6,231 nt of DNA from an uncultured Gemmatimonadota bacterium (GCA_946480845.1 CAMLLJ010000169.1:1-6231), one strand, 5' to 3'. Shown: positions 1 through 5,559, counted from the first letter of the stretch. Notes: generated by a model not told the origin, from the sequence alone. A program made the numbers and translations.

Positions 1-1
1 C

Positions 2-253
2 CCGTCGGTCTTCCTCTTCATGGGCTTCAAGGGCGACTCGGGCCTCGACGCGGCGGCCCGGTTCCGCCAATGGCTCGCCTCCAGGTACCACACGCCCCAG
101 GACGACCTCGGCCAGCCGATGGACCTGGAGGCGGGAGCGCGCCACGCGACGCTCGCATGGCGCGTGGGGGTGGAGATCGCGAACGCGGAGACGCGGCCGG
201 CGTGGAAGCGGGACTCGTTCCTCGGGCGCATGTTCGGCCGCCGCCATGAGTGA
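2..253 (+). CDS. M28-family zinc aminopeptidase, C-terminal fragment (cut by left edge)
   Basis: The frame is open from base 2 to the TGA at 251-253, giving the last 83 residues of a longer protein. The segment Y-H-T-P-x-D-D (window residues 29-35) matches the block near the C-terminus of M28 peptidases in which the His (residue 30) is the last zinc ligand. The following stretch, with G-A-R-H-A, the hydrophobic V-G-V-E-I-A-N-A and R-P-A-W, is the usual closing helix of the exported M28 aminopeptidases that remove N-terminal residues from peptides outside the cytoplasm. The remaining zinc ligands and the signal peptide lie off the left edge, so activity and export cannot be judged here. An internal ATG at base 20 is only a Met inside the domain, not a start. 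The 3' end overlaps the next gene by 8 bases. Family assignment is by motif recognition, and the subfamily is not resolved. Confidence 0.8.
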   Translation, partial: PSVFLFMGFKGDSGLDAAARFRQWLASRYHTPQDDLGQPMDLEAGARHATLAWRVGVEIANAETRPAWKRDSFLGRMFGRRHE

Positions 254-968
254 CATCCAGTCCGCCGAGCTGATCCGGACCCTCGTCCTCACCCTCGACC
301 TCTGCGGCACCTTCGCCTTCGCGCTGAGCGGCGCCATGGCGGGGATTCGCGGGCAGCTCGACGTCTTCGGCGTGCTGGTGCTCTCGGTCACGACCGCCAC
401 CTTCGGCGGCGTCGCCCGCGACCTGCTGATCGGCGCGGTGCCGCCGGCGGCGCTCACCGACTGGCGCTACCTGGTCGTCTCGGTGGCGGCGGGGCTGGTC
501 GCCTTCGCCTGGTCGCCGCAGCTCGAGCGGTTCCGCCATCCGGTGAGGGTGCTCGACGCGATGGGGCTCGCGTTCTTCGCGGTCGCGGGCGCGCAGAAGG
601 CGCTCGCCTTCGGGCTGAGTCCGGTGATGGCGGCGCTGCTGGGGATGGTGACGGGGGTCGGCGGCGGCGTGGCGCGCGACGTCCTGATCAGCAGGGTTCC
701 CGTCGTGCTCCGCTCGGACCTCTACGCGGTCGCGGCGCTCGCGGGTGCGGGGACCGTGGTGGCGGGACACGTGCTGGGGCTGCCGGTCATGGTCGCCGCC
801 ATCCTCGGCGGGGCGATCTGCTTCGGGCTCCGGGGGATGGCGATCAGGTGGGAGTGGCAGCTGCCGCAGGCGCGGCGGGCTATTTCCGACGAACCGATTG
901 CCCCTTCGGCCAGTAGGCAAACTCCGGCACGTGACACACGCCATCCAGGTCCGCCAGCCGGTCCCTGA
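246..968 (+). CDS. TRIC / UPF0126 family membrane protein (YadS-like), with antisense-overlapping tail
   Basis: A 240-residue polytopic inner-membrane protein with about seven hydrophobic helices between residues 10 and 200. It shows the internal duplication typical of the family: the first half carries F-A-L-S-G-A-M-A-G (25-33) and G-G-V-A-R-D (54-59), and the second half carries F-F-A-V-A-G-A (110-116) and G-G-V-A-R-D (140-145). The family (Pfam once called it UPF0126 or glycine transporter) is related to eukaryotic TRIC trimeric cation channels; bacterial members are thought to conduct monovalent cations, with physiological substrate unsettled. The ATG at 246 lies 8 bases inside the end of the M28 gene and has no clear Shine-Dalgarno sequence, so translation is probably coupled. 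Homologues usually end soon after the last helix, near residue 205-210. Residues 212-240 here are polar, Pro/Arg-rich and lie antisense to the DUF2164 gene, so they look like fortuitous read-through. Confidence 0.88.
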   Translation: MSDIQSAELIRTLVLTLDLCGTFAFALSGAMAGIRGQLDVFGVLVLSVTTATFGGVARDLLIGAVPPAALTDWRYLVVSVAAGLVAFAWSPQLERFRHPVRVLDAMGLAFFAVAGAQKALAFGLSPVMAALLGMVTGVGGGVARDVLISRVPVVLRSDLYAVAALAGAGTVVAGHVLGLPVMVAAILGGAICFGLRGMAIRWEWQLPQARRAISDEPIAPSASRQTPARDTRHPGPPAGP

Positions 969-1155
969 GGTACGCTTCCGCCGCCGCCACGCCCGCGTTG
1001 AAGGCCGTCGGCGCAATTTCCTTCAATACGAAGTTGAGGAGCTGGAGCGCCTGCACGCTGGTGAGCTCGATCTCCAGCTCCTCGTCGCAGAATCGCCCGA
1101 TCGAAGCGAGCGCCTGCTTCCTCGCCTCGGGCGTGAGCTCGACCGACATCGTCAT
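880..1155 (-). CDS. DUF2164 family protein
   Basis: A small acidic protein of 91 residues. It fits DUF2164 by its opening (L-T-P-E-A-R near residue 7), the central acidic helix with D-E-E-L-E-I-E, the A-L-Q-L-L-N-F-V-L-K-E-I-A-P block with F-N-A-G-V-A (about 36-57), Y-L-R-D-R-L-A-D-L-D, and the closing P-E-F-x-Y-W near residues 77-82. The family has no established function. No signal peptide or membrane helix is visible. Two in-frame ATGs exist, at 1155 and at 1149 (residue 3). A purine-rich stretch reading GGTGAGAGG on the minus strand sits directly upstream, and GAGG is better spaced (6 nt) for the second ATG, so the protein may be 89 residues. The gene starts 9 bases after the GYD gene ends and is probably its operon partner. 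Its last 89 bases are antisense to the TRIC frame. Confidence 0.85.
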   Translation of the reverse strand: MTMSVELTPEARKQALASIGRFCDEELEIELTSVQALQLLNFVLKEIAPTAFNAGVAAAEAYLRDRLADLDGVCHVPEFAYWPKGQSVRRK

Positions 1156-1167
1156 CCTCTCACCTCA
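1156..1167 (-). promoter_or_regulatory. Ribosome binding region of the DUF2164 gene
   Basis: On the minus strand this reads TGAGGTGAGAGG. Its first three bases are the stop codon of the upstream GYD gene. It holds two overlapping SD-like cores: AGGTGA, 4 nt before the ATG at 1155, and GAGAGG, 6 nt before the ATG at 1149. Either start could be used. Placement inside and next to the upstream stop suggests re-initiation by terminating ribosomes. Confidence 0.5.
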
Positions 1168-1497
1168 GTTCGCTGAGCCGGGCGTCCGGTAGGGCAGCCC
1201 CTGCGCCTTCCCCAGCATCGCGATGGTTTCCTCGACGGTGAACAGCGGCGTCGTGTCGGCAGTGCGCAGTGCGCCGCCCGACGCAATGCCCACGGAGAAC
1301 GCCGCGGCGGCGGCGTTGTCGGGCGCTTCGATGATCAGGTAGCCGTCGTGCTCACCGAAAGCGTACCAGAAGCCGTGCAGCTTCCCGCCGAGCTTCTCGA
1401 TGACGGCGCGGGCCACCTCGCGGCGGTCTTCGGGCTTCCGGATGAGCCGGGCCCAGGCCTCGGGGGTGTAGCTGAAGCGCATGAGGTAGTGGGGCAT
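1165..1497 (-). CDS. GYD domain-containing protein
   Basis: A 110-residue cytoplasmic protein matching the GYD family, which has a ferredoxin-like alpha/beta fold and is related to dimeric alpha/beta-barrel small proteins. Visible family features are the N-terminal strand with Y-L-M-R-F-S-Y-T-P-E (4-13), the helix R-E-V-A-R-A-V-I-E-K-L-G-G (about 26-38), the core G-E-H-D-G-Y-L-I-I-E-A-P-D (48-60; here EHD takes the place of the eponymous motif), S-G-G-A-L-R-T-A-D-T-T-P-L-F-T, and E-E-T in the last helix. No catalytic function is established for the family. The start at 1497 is supported by GAGGT 4 nt upstream. It lies 39 nt downstream of tag and 9 nt upstream of the DUF2164 gene in the same direction. 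Confidence 0.88.
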   Translation of the reverse strand: MPHYLMRFSYTPEAWARLIRKPEDRREVARAVIEKLGGKLHGFWYAFGEHDGYLIIEAPDNAAAAAFSVGIASGGALRTADTTPLFTVEETIAMLGKAQGLPYRTPGSAN

Positions 1498-1501
1498 GCG
1501 G

Positions 1502-1506
1502 ACCTC
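1502..1506 (-). promoter_or_regulatory. Shine-Dalgarno site of the GYD gene
   Basis: GAGGT on the minus strand, 4 nt before the ATG at 1497, in the 39-nt spacer after tag. I saw no promoter or hairpin terminator in that spacer, so read-through from tag is likely. Confidence 0.5.
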
Positions 1507-1536
1507 GCGGGTGACGGGTTCGGGGTGCAGCCGATA

Positions 1537-2175
1537 CTAGCTCGGGCGGGTCAATTCGGCACGGGCCGCCTCGACGCGCGGACGGGCATGGCAGCCTTCG
1601 AGATGGTCGTTCACGAGGCCCATCGCCTGCATGAAGGCGTACACGGTCGTCGGCCCGACGAACGTCCACCCGCGGCGCTTGAGCTCCTTCGCGAGCGCCC
1701 GTGACGCGCCGGTCTGCGACAGCTCGAGCAGCGTGTCGCGCGTGAGCGAACGGGGGCGATCCGCGGGCGGCGGCTCGAAGCGCCAGACGAAGGCGGCGAG
1801 CGACCCCTCGGCCTCGACGAGCTCGAGCGCCCGTCGCGCGTTGTTGATCGTCGACTCGATCTTGCCCCGGTGCCGGACGATCGACGCGTCCTCGAGGAGG
1901 CGTTCGACGTCCCGCGCGCCGAAGCCGGCGACGACGCGGAAGTCGAAGCCGGCGAACGCGCGCCGGAAGGCGTCCCGCTTGCGGAGGATCGTCAGCCACG
2001 AGAGGCCTGACTGGAACCCCTCGAGCGACAGCTTCTCGAACAGCCGCACGTCGTCCACGACCGGCGTTCCCCACTCATCGTCGTGGTAGGCCCGGTACTC
2101 GGGGCTGTCGCCGCCGCCCCACCAGCAGCGGACGACGCCGTCCTCGCCGCGGACGAGCCCTGGTTCAGAGGGCAC
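1537..2175 (-). CDS. tag: DNA-3-methyladenine glycosylase I
   Basis: Hydrolyses the N-glycosidic bond of 3-methyladenine in alkylated DNA, the first step of base excision repair, in the cytoplasm. With the GTG start at 2175 the protein has 212 residues, close to the usual 185-210. The zinc-binding set of E. coli Tag is present: Cys17 (R-C-W-W), His31 (Y-H-D-D-E-W-G), His191 and Cys195 (N-D-H-L-E-G-C). The catalytic Glu corresponds to E52 in L-E-G-F-Q-S-G-L-S-W, followed by the substrate-pocket W60. R-H-R-G-K-I and R-G-W-T-F-V-G-P-T-T-V-Y-A-F-M-Q-A are also family hallmarks. No ATG fits the N-terminus. The GTG at 2175 is the only in-frame start close to the conserved G-x-D-G-x-x-R-C opening, and it lies 11 bases inside the end of the GNAT gene with no clear SD, which suggests coupled translation. 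The open frame extends further upstream but only as a shadow of the GNAT gene. Confidence 0.92.
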   Translation of the reverse strand: MPSEPGLVRGEDGVVRCWWGGGDSPEYRAYHDDEWGTPVVDDVRLFEKLSLEGFQSGLSWLTILRKRDAFRRAFAGFDFRVVAGFGARDVERLLEDASIVRHRGKIESTINNARRALELVEAEGSLAAFVWRFEPPPADRPRSLTRDTLLELSQTGASRALAKELKRRGWTFVGPTTVYAFMQAMGLVNDHLEGCHARPRVEAARAELTRPS

Positions 2176-2668
2176 GGTGCATGATGTGGAGCGCAACGTA
2201 CCCCTCGCGCGCGTGCCGGAACGCCTCCGGCACCGTGCCGATGATGCGGAAGCCGAGCCGCTCCCAGAGCGCCACCGCGCGGGTGTTGGTGCTGACGACG
2301 GCGTTGAACTGCATTGCGCGGTAACCCGCCGAGCGCGCCGCGACCAGCGAATGCTCGCCCATTGCCGTCCCGATCCCGCCGCCGAACTCGCCGGGCCGCA
2401 CCATGTACCCCGCGTTGGCCACGTGCGCGCCAAGGCCGGGCTGGTTGGGGCGGAGCACGTAGGTGCCGACGATCTCGCTGCCGCGCTCGGCGACGAAGCA
2501 GTCGGTCCCGGGGCCGAGCAGGAAGCGGCGCGCGTCGGCTTCAGGGGTGTCTGGTGCGAAGGTGTAGGTGTCTCCTCCGGCAACTACGGCGGAGAAGATG
2601 GTCCAGAGCGCAGGCCAGTCGTCCGGGGTGGCGCGGCGGATGGTGAGGGGCGGGGCGGGCGCCGGCAT
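2165..2668 (-). CDS. GNAT family N-acetyltransferase
   Basis: A 167-residue single-domain GNAT enzyme that would transfer an acetyl group from acetyl-CoA to an unknown small-molecule or protein amine. The fold runs from L-T-I-R-R-A-T-P-D-D-W (8-18) through the central strands with C-F-V-A-E-R and I-V-G-T-Y (57-70) to motif A at 88-102. The C-terminal part has N-A-V-V-S-T-N-T-R-A-V-A-L-W-E-R-L-G-F (122-140), then G-T-V-P-E-A-F-R-H and G-Y-V. Motif A reads P-G-E-F-G-G-G-I-G, so F95 stands where the CoA-binding Q/R-x-x-G-x-G/A signature normally has Arg or Gln. This may weaken or alter pyrophosphate contacts. The ATG at 2668 shares one base with the upstream stop (TGATG) and has no SD, so translation should be coupled. 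The gene ends inside the tag start. Confidence 0.9.
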   Translation of the reverse strand: MPAPAPPLTIRRATPDDWPALWTIFSAVVAGGDTYTFAPDTPEADARRFLLGPGTDCFVAERGSEIVGTYVLRPNQPGLGAHVANAGYMVRPGEFGGGIGTAMGEHSLVAARSAGYRAMQFNAVVSTNTRAVALWERLGFRIIGTVPEAFRHAREGYVALHIMHRAL

Positions 2669-2883
2669 CAGCGGGCGCCCGCCGCCGGACCGCCCGCCAG
2701 TAGCACGTTGAGCCCTTCCGCCATCGTCGGATGCGTGAAGATCGCGTTCCGCAGCCCGGTGTACGGCAGCCCGCCGAGTAAGGCGGCCTGGACGACCGCA
2801 ACCACCTCGCCAGCGGAGACGCCGAGCATGACCATCGCGCGCGCGCGGAGCACCGAGGTCATCGTGCCGCCGTGATAGCTCAT
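2668..2883 (-). CDS. Orphan C-terminal dimerisation-domain remnant of a flavin disulfide oxidoreductase
   Basis: A 71-residue ORF. From about residue 17 onward it matches the end of pyridine nucleotide-disulfide oxidoreductases of the mercuric reductase / FAD-containing oxidoreductase type: L-G-V-S-A-G-E-V-V (20-28), G-G-L-P-Y-T-G-L-R (37-45) and F-T-H-P-T-M-A-E-G-L (49-58). H51 and E56 correspond to the family's His-Glu pair that acts across the dimer on the partner active site. The FAD domain, NAD(P) domain and redox-active CxxxxC are all absent, and the upstream DNA is a cytochrome gene rather than the missing part. It therefore cannot act as a reductase by itself. The ATG at 2883 overlaps the cytochrome stop in an ATGA junction, and its own stop overlaps the GNAT start in TGATG. 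It may be a decaying fragment kept in frame by coupling, or an expressed small protein. I favour a remnant. Confidence 0.6.
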   Translation of the reverse strand: MSYHGGTMTSVLRARAMVMLGVSAGEVVAVVQAALLGGLPYTGLRNAIFTHPTMAEGLNVLLAGGPAAGAR

Positions 2884-3410
2884 GGAGCGGGCGGCGGCGG
2901 GCTCGGTGGCTGCTGCGCATTCGTCCGCAGCCGCTCGCGGAACTGGGTGTGGCACGCCACGCATCCGCGCTGGACCTCCGTGAGTCGCGTGAGCACGTCC
3001 GCCGTCCGCCCGTCCGCCGCGGCCTCGTGCAGGCGCACCGACGCGTCATGCACCGCGGCGTCGAGCCGCTCGAACTCCGCCATGTCGGTGCCCAGCACGC
3101 CGTGGATCCGCTCGAGGTCGTCCGTGGCGATCGGCGCGTGCTCCGCGATCGCGGCCGCGCTGGTGGCGACCATCGCCGCGTCATCGGTCATGAGACCGTA
3201 GGTCAGCGCCGTCATCCGGGTGCCGAGCTGCTGCATGATGGGCAGCAGCGCCTCGCCTTCGCCCTCGGCGGCGTGGGCATGCGCGGACGCGGTGTCGGCT
3301 CCGGGTGCTGCGGCAGCCTGGGTATCCGCCGGGCTGTTCGCCGCACTTCGTTGCCCGCTGTCGCACGCTCCCGCGAGCAGGCCGATCATGATGACGGAGC
3401 TGGCGCGCAT
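2880..3410 (-). CDS. Cytochrome c'-like heme lipoprotein
   Basis: A 176-residue exported protein. Residues 1-15 form a short signal peptide ending in L-L-A-G-A before Cys16, a slightly weak lipobox, so lipid anchoring is likely but not certain. A Ser/Ala/His-rich linker follows to about residue 52, then a predicted four-helix bundle. The heme-attachment motif C-V-A-C-H (C150, C153, H154) sits near the C-terminus in Q-R-G-C-V-A-C-H-T-Q-F-R, the arrangement of cytochromes c' and c556. Such proteins bind NO or CO, or carry electrons in the periplasm. Helix-1 Met residues (M59, M66) could supply a sixth ligand as in c556, but this cannot be decided from sequence. The protein ends in a Pro-rich tail after residue 167. 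The start at 3410 is fixed by GGAGG 5 nt upstream and by the signal peptide. It lies 20 nt after the SDR gene. Confidence 0.82.
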   Translation of the reverse strand: MRASSVIMIGLLAGACDSGQRSAANSPADTQAAAAPGADTASAHAHAAEGEGEALLPIMQQLGTRMTALTYGLMTDDAAMVATSAAAIAEHAPIATDDLERIHGVLGTDMAEFERLDAAVHDASVRLHEAAADGRTADVLTRLTEVQRGCVACHTQFRERLRTNAQQPPSPPPPAP

Positions 3411-3415
3411 GGGTT

Positions 3416-3420
3416 CCTCC
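3416..3420 (-). promoter_or_regulatory. Strong Shine-Dalgarno site of the cytochrome gene
   Basis: GGAGG on the minus strand, 5 nt before the ATG at 3410, in the 20-nt spacer after the SDR stop. It is the best SD in the window and rules out the longer open frame that continues upstream through the SDR gene. Confidence 0.7.
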
Positions 3421-3430
3421 CGCGGACTGG

Positions 3431-4198
3431 TCAGAGTACGTACCCGTCGTCCACCGGCAGCTCGACGCCGGTCACGTGCCGGGCGTCGTCGCTCGCCAGG
3501 AAGCAGACCGCCCGCGCGACCGCGTCCGGCTCGATGAAGCGCCCGCCGCCGCCAGCGGCCATTGATTCGTAGGCCGCCTCCTCGGAGCCGAGCTTCCGGG
3601 TCAGCTCCTGGAAGAACGGCATCGCACGCCACATCGGCGTCTTCACCCCGGCGGGACTCACCAGGTTGACGCGGATCTCGATGCCGGCCTCCCGGCACTC
3701 CATGGCGGCCGTCCGCACCAGCATGCGCAGGGCGGCCTTGCTCGTGGAATAGGCGGCTGCGCCTGCCGCGGGGCGGATGCCCGACGCGGAGCCGATGTGA
3801 ATGATCGCGCCGCCCCGCTCGCGCATGGCCACAATACCATATTTGGTGCCGAGGAACGCGCCGTCCAGGTTGGTCGCGAGCACGTGCCGCCATTCGGCGA
3901 GCGTCGTTTCATGGACGGGACTTGCCGCGGAGACGCCGACGCAGTTGACCAGCACGTCGAGGCCGCGGCCGGCCGAGCGGATCTCCTCCATCGCCGCGAC
4001 CCAGTCGGCTTCCTCCCTCACATCCAGGGGCAGCGCACGGACTGCGCTACCGGCGGCAGCCCCGATGTCGGTGCCCCTGCTGCCCAGGTCGGCGCCGTAT
4101 ACGTCGGCGCCCTCGGCCGCCAGGCGGCGGGCGACGGCCGCGCCGATCCCGGACGCGGCGCCGGTGACAAGTGCGACCTTGCCGGCGAACCTGGTCAT
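3431..4198 (-). CDS. Classical SDR family NAD(P)-dependent oxidoreductase
   Basis: A 255-residue Rossmann-fold dehydrogenase of the short-chain superfamily, interconverting an alcohol and a carbonyl on an unidentified substrate in the cytoplasm. Visible motifs are T-G-A-A-S-G-I-G (12-19) for the dinucleotide, D37 at the end of beta-2 (A-D-L), which favours NAD over NADP, D59-V60 before helix 3, and N-C-V-G (85-88), a variant of the usual NNAG. The catalytic residues are N110, S137, Y150 and K154 (Y-S-T-S-K). The C-terminal P-V-D-D-G-Y-V-L is a variant of the usual VDGGY ending. Length is typical for the class. The ATG at 4198 directly abuts the stop of the M24 peptidase gene (TAG then ATG), and no SD is apparent, so coupled translation is likely. 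The motifs resemble 3-oxoacyl-ACP reductase or 3-beta-hydroxysteroid dehydrogenase annotations, but substrate cannot be inferred. Confidence 0.93.
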   Translation of the reverse strand: MTRFAGKVALVTGAASGIGAAVARRLAAEGADVYGADLGSRGTDIGAAAGSAVRALPLDVREEADWVAAMEEIRSAGRGLDVLVNCVGVSAASPVHETTLAEWRHVLATNLDGAFLGTKYGIVAMRERGGAIIHIGSASGIRPAAGAAAYSTSKAALRMLVRTAAMECREAGIEIRVNLVSPAGVKTPMWRAMPFFQELTRKLGSEEAAYESMAAGGGGRFIEPDAVARAVCFLASDDARHVTGVELPVDDGYVL

Positions 4199-5512
4199 CT
4201 ACCGCATCGCCCGCTCGACCTCCTCGGCCTTCCTCGGTGCCCCGGCCGAGAGCACCTCCGCTCCCGTCTCCGTCACCAGGATGTCGTCCTCGATCCGCAC
4301 CCCCAGCTCCTCCTCCGGAATGTAGATCCCCGGCTCGATGGTGAAGACCATGCCCGGCCGGAGCGGCTGCTGCAGCGAGCCGCCCACGTCGTGCACGTCC
4401 ATCCCCAGCCAGTGCGAGAGGCCGTGGATGTAGTAGCGGTTGCAGGGCGACGTCCCGCACAGCGTGCCCGAGTGCTGCTCCATGTATTGCGACGCGATCT
4501 GCGAGAGCCGCTGGATGGTGATCCCCGGCCGGGTCGAGTCGATCGCGGCCTGCTGGGTGGCGTACACGAGGTCGTAGATCTGCCGCTGGCGCGGCGTGAA
4601 CTTCCCGTTCACGGGGATGGTGCGCGTCACGTCGGCCGAGTAGTAGCCGTACTCCGCGCCGATATCCATCACCACCACGTCGCCCGGCTTCGTCTGCCTG
4701 CGGCTCTTGTCGTAGTGCAGGGTGGTCGAGTTGATCCCCGATCCGACGATGCTGGGGAACCCCACGCGCTCGGCGCCGCGCTTCCTGAAGGTCCCCTCGA
4801 TCACCGCCTCGATCTCGTACTCCCACATCCCCGGCGCCGCGGCCTTCATCGCCTCGCGCTGCGCCTCGGCCGTGATGCTGATCGCCTTGCGCAGGCGGGC
4901 AATCTCGTCGGCGTCCTTCACCACGCGGAGCCGCGCCATGATCGGCCGGATGTCGCGGACCGTCATCGAGCCGAGCAGGAGCTGGCGGGTGAACGGCTCG
5001 TCGAGCGCCGCCTCGTTCTTCAGCATGTAGATCCCGCCCGTCCGCGCCGGCGAGCTCATCGAACGCACCATGCGGCCGACCAGCGTCTGGGCGCTGTCGG
5101 CGTCGTGGACGCTGGTGATGCCCGTGAGCCGCGCCGCCACCGAGTCGGGGCCGAGCTTGGGGCCGGTCCACCGTTCCGACTGCGCGTCGCGCCCGGGGAG
5201 GAAGAGCTGCGCCTCGACCACCGCGCTGTCCTTCGCCGACACGGCGAGCCAGCCGCCCGGCGCCTCGAGGCCGGTGAGGTAGAAGAAGTCGTTGTCCTCG
5301 CGGTAGTCGCTGTCCTGCGGGTAGTCGCCCTCGATGCTGCGCTCCTCGGCCGAGCGGACGATGACGACGCCGGTGCCGACCTGGCGGGCCAAGGCCTCGC
5401 GGCGGGCGGCGAGCAACTGGACCGGGACGGGGCCTGCAGGCGATCCCTCCTGGGCGACGAGGGGCAACGCGAAGAGGAGGAGCGCGGAGAGGAGGGCGAG
5501 CGGGCGGGTCAC
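4199..5512 (-). CDS. Secreted Xaa-Pro aminopeptidase (M24B, PepP-like)
   Basis: Removes the N-terminal residue from peptides with proline in second position, using two metal ions. Of 437 residues, the first 20 form a signal peptide (T-R-P followed by a long Leu/Ala core ending L-V-A before Gln21), so it acts outside the cytoplasm, unlike E. coli PepP. The N-terminal aminopeptidase-P domain (about 30-165) has the hallmark S-D-Y-R-E-D-N-D-F-F-Y-L-T-G (68-81). The C-terminal pita-bread domain carries all metal ligands: D283, D294, H367, E393 and E408. The active-site histidines H266, H363 and H374 are also present (H-G-L-S-H-W-L-G-M-D-V-H-D). C352 and C357, just before that motif, could form a disulfide in the periplasm. 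The start is GTG at 5512 with GGAG 5 nt upstream; no in-frame ATG gives a better signal peptide. It lies 39 nt after the dipeptidase gene. Confidence 0.93.
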   Translation of the reverse strand: MTRPLALLSALLLFALPLVAQEGSPAGPVPVQLLAARREALARQVGTGVVIVRSAEERSIEGDYPQDSDYREDNDFFYLTGLEAPGGWLAVSAKDSAVVEAQLFLPGRDAQSERWTGPKLGPDSVAARLTGITSVHDADSAQTLVGRMVRSMSSPARTGGIYMLKNEAALDEPFTRQLLLGSMTVRDIRPIMARLRVVKDADEIARLRKAISITAEAQREAMKAAAPGMWEYEIEAVIEGTFRKRGAERVGFPSIVGSGINSTTLHYDKSRRQTKPGDVVVMDIGAEYGYYSADVTRTIPVNGKFTPRQRQIYDLVYATQQAAIDSTRPGITIQRLSQIASQYMEQHSGTLCGTSPCNRYYIHGLSHWLGMDVHDVGGSLQQPLRPGMVFTIEPGIYIPEEELGVRIEDDILVTETGAEVLSAGAPRKAEEVERAMR

Positions 5513-5517
5513 TGGGG

Positions 5518-5521
5518 CTCC
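5518..5521 (-). promoter_or_regulatory. Shine-Dalgarno site fixing the GTG start of the M24 peptidase
   Basis: GGAG on the minus strand, 5 nt before the GTG at 5512. It supports a non-ATG start, and the reading frame from this GTG begins directly with a well-formed signal peptide. Confidence 0.5.
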
Positions 5522-5559
5522 GGAGTAGGGACCAGGGTCAGGAGTCGGGGGTCAGGGGG
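5522..5559 (-). repeat. Short degenerate G-rich (C-rich on minus) intergenic repeat
   Basis: On the plus strand two alternating words recur: GGAGTAGGG (5522-5530) and GGAGTCGGG (5541-5549), and GGGTCAGG at 5535-5542 and 5549-5556, the latter pair 14 bases apart. The block fills most of the 39-nt spacer between the two peptidase genes and runs over the dipeptidase stop (TGA, complement of 5552-5554). I see no dyad suggesting a hairpin terminator. The low complexity suggests a slippage-expanded spacer. A functional role is not shown. Confidence 0.5.

Noticed and set aside
27..1016. A 329-codon open frame on the - strand across the TRIC gene
   Set aside because: The translation is a low-complexity Arg/Pro/Glu-rich shadow of the TRIC coding frame, without any recognisable family.
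1352..2074. A 240-codon minus-strand frame across tag and the GYD gene
   Set aside because: It is an out-of-frame shadow spanning two recognised genes, with no domain of its own.
2176..2583. N-terminal extension of tag to 348 residues
   Set aside because: The added residues are an out-of-frame reading of the GNAT gene (Ser/Arg/Pro-rich), and Tag proteins are near 200 residues with the zinc Cys close to the N-terminus.
2884..2964. Longer start for the reductase remnant at 2964
   Set aside because: The added residues are an out-of-frame reading of the cytochrome C-terminus. The ATGA junction at 2883 is the better start.
2669..3184. N-terminal extension of the GNAT gene to 339 residues
   Set aside because: The extra part is a shadow of the reductase remnant and cytochrome genes. 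The GNAT fold begins directly after the ATG at 2668.
3411..3893. N-terminal extension of the cytochrome frame to 337 residues
   Set aside because: It is an Arg-rich shadow of the SDR gene. The SD at 3416-3420 and the signal peptide fix the start at 3410.
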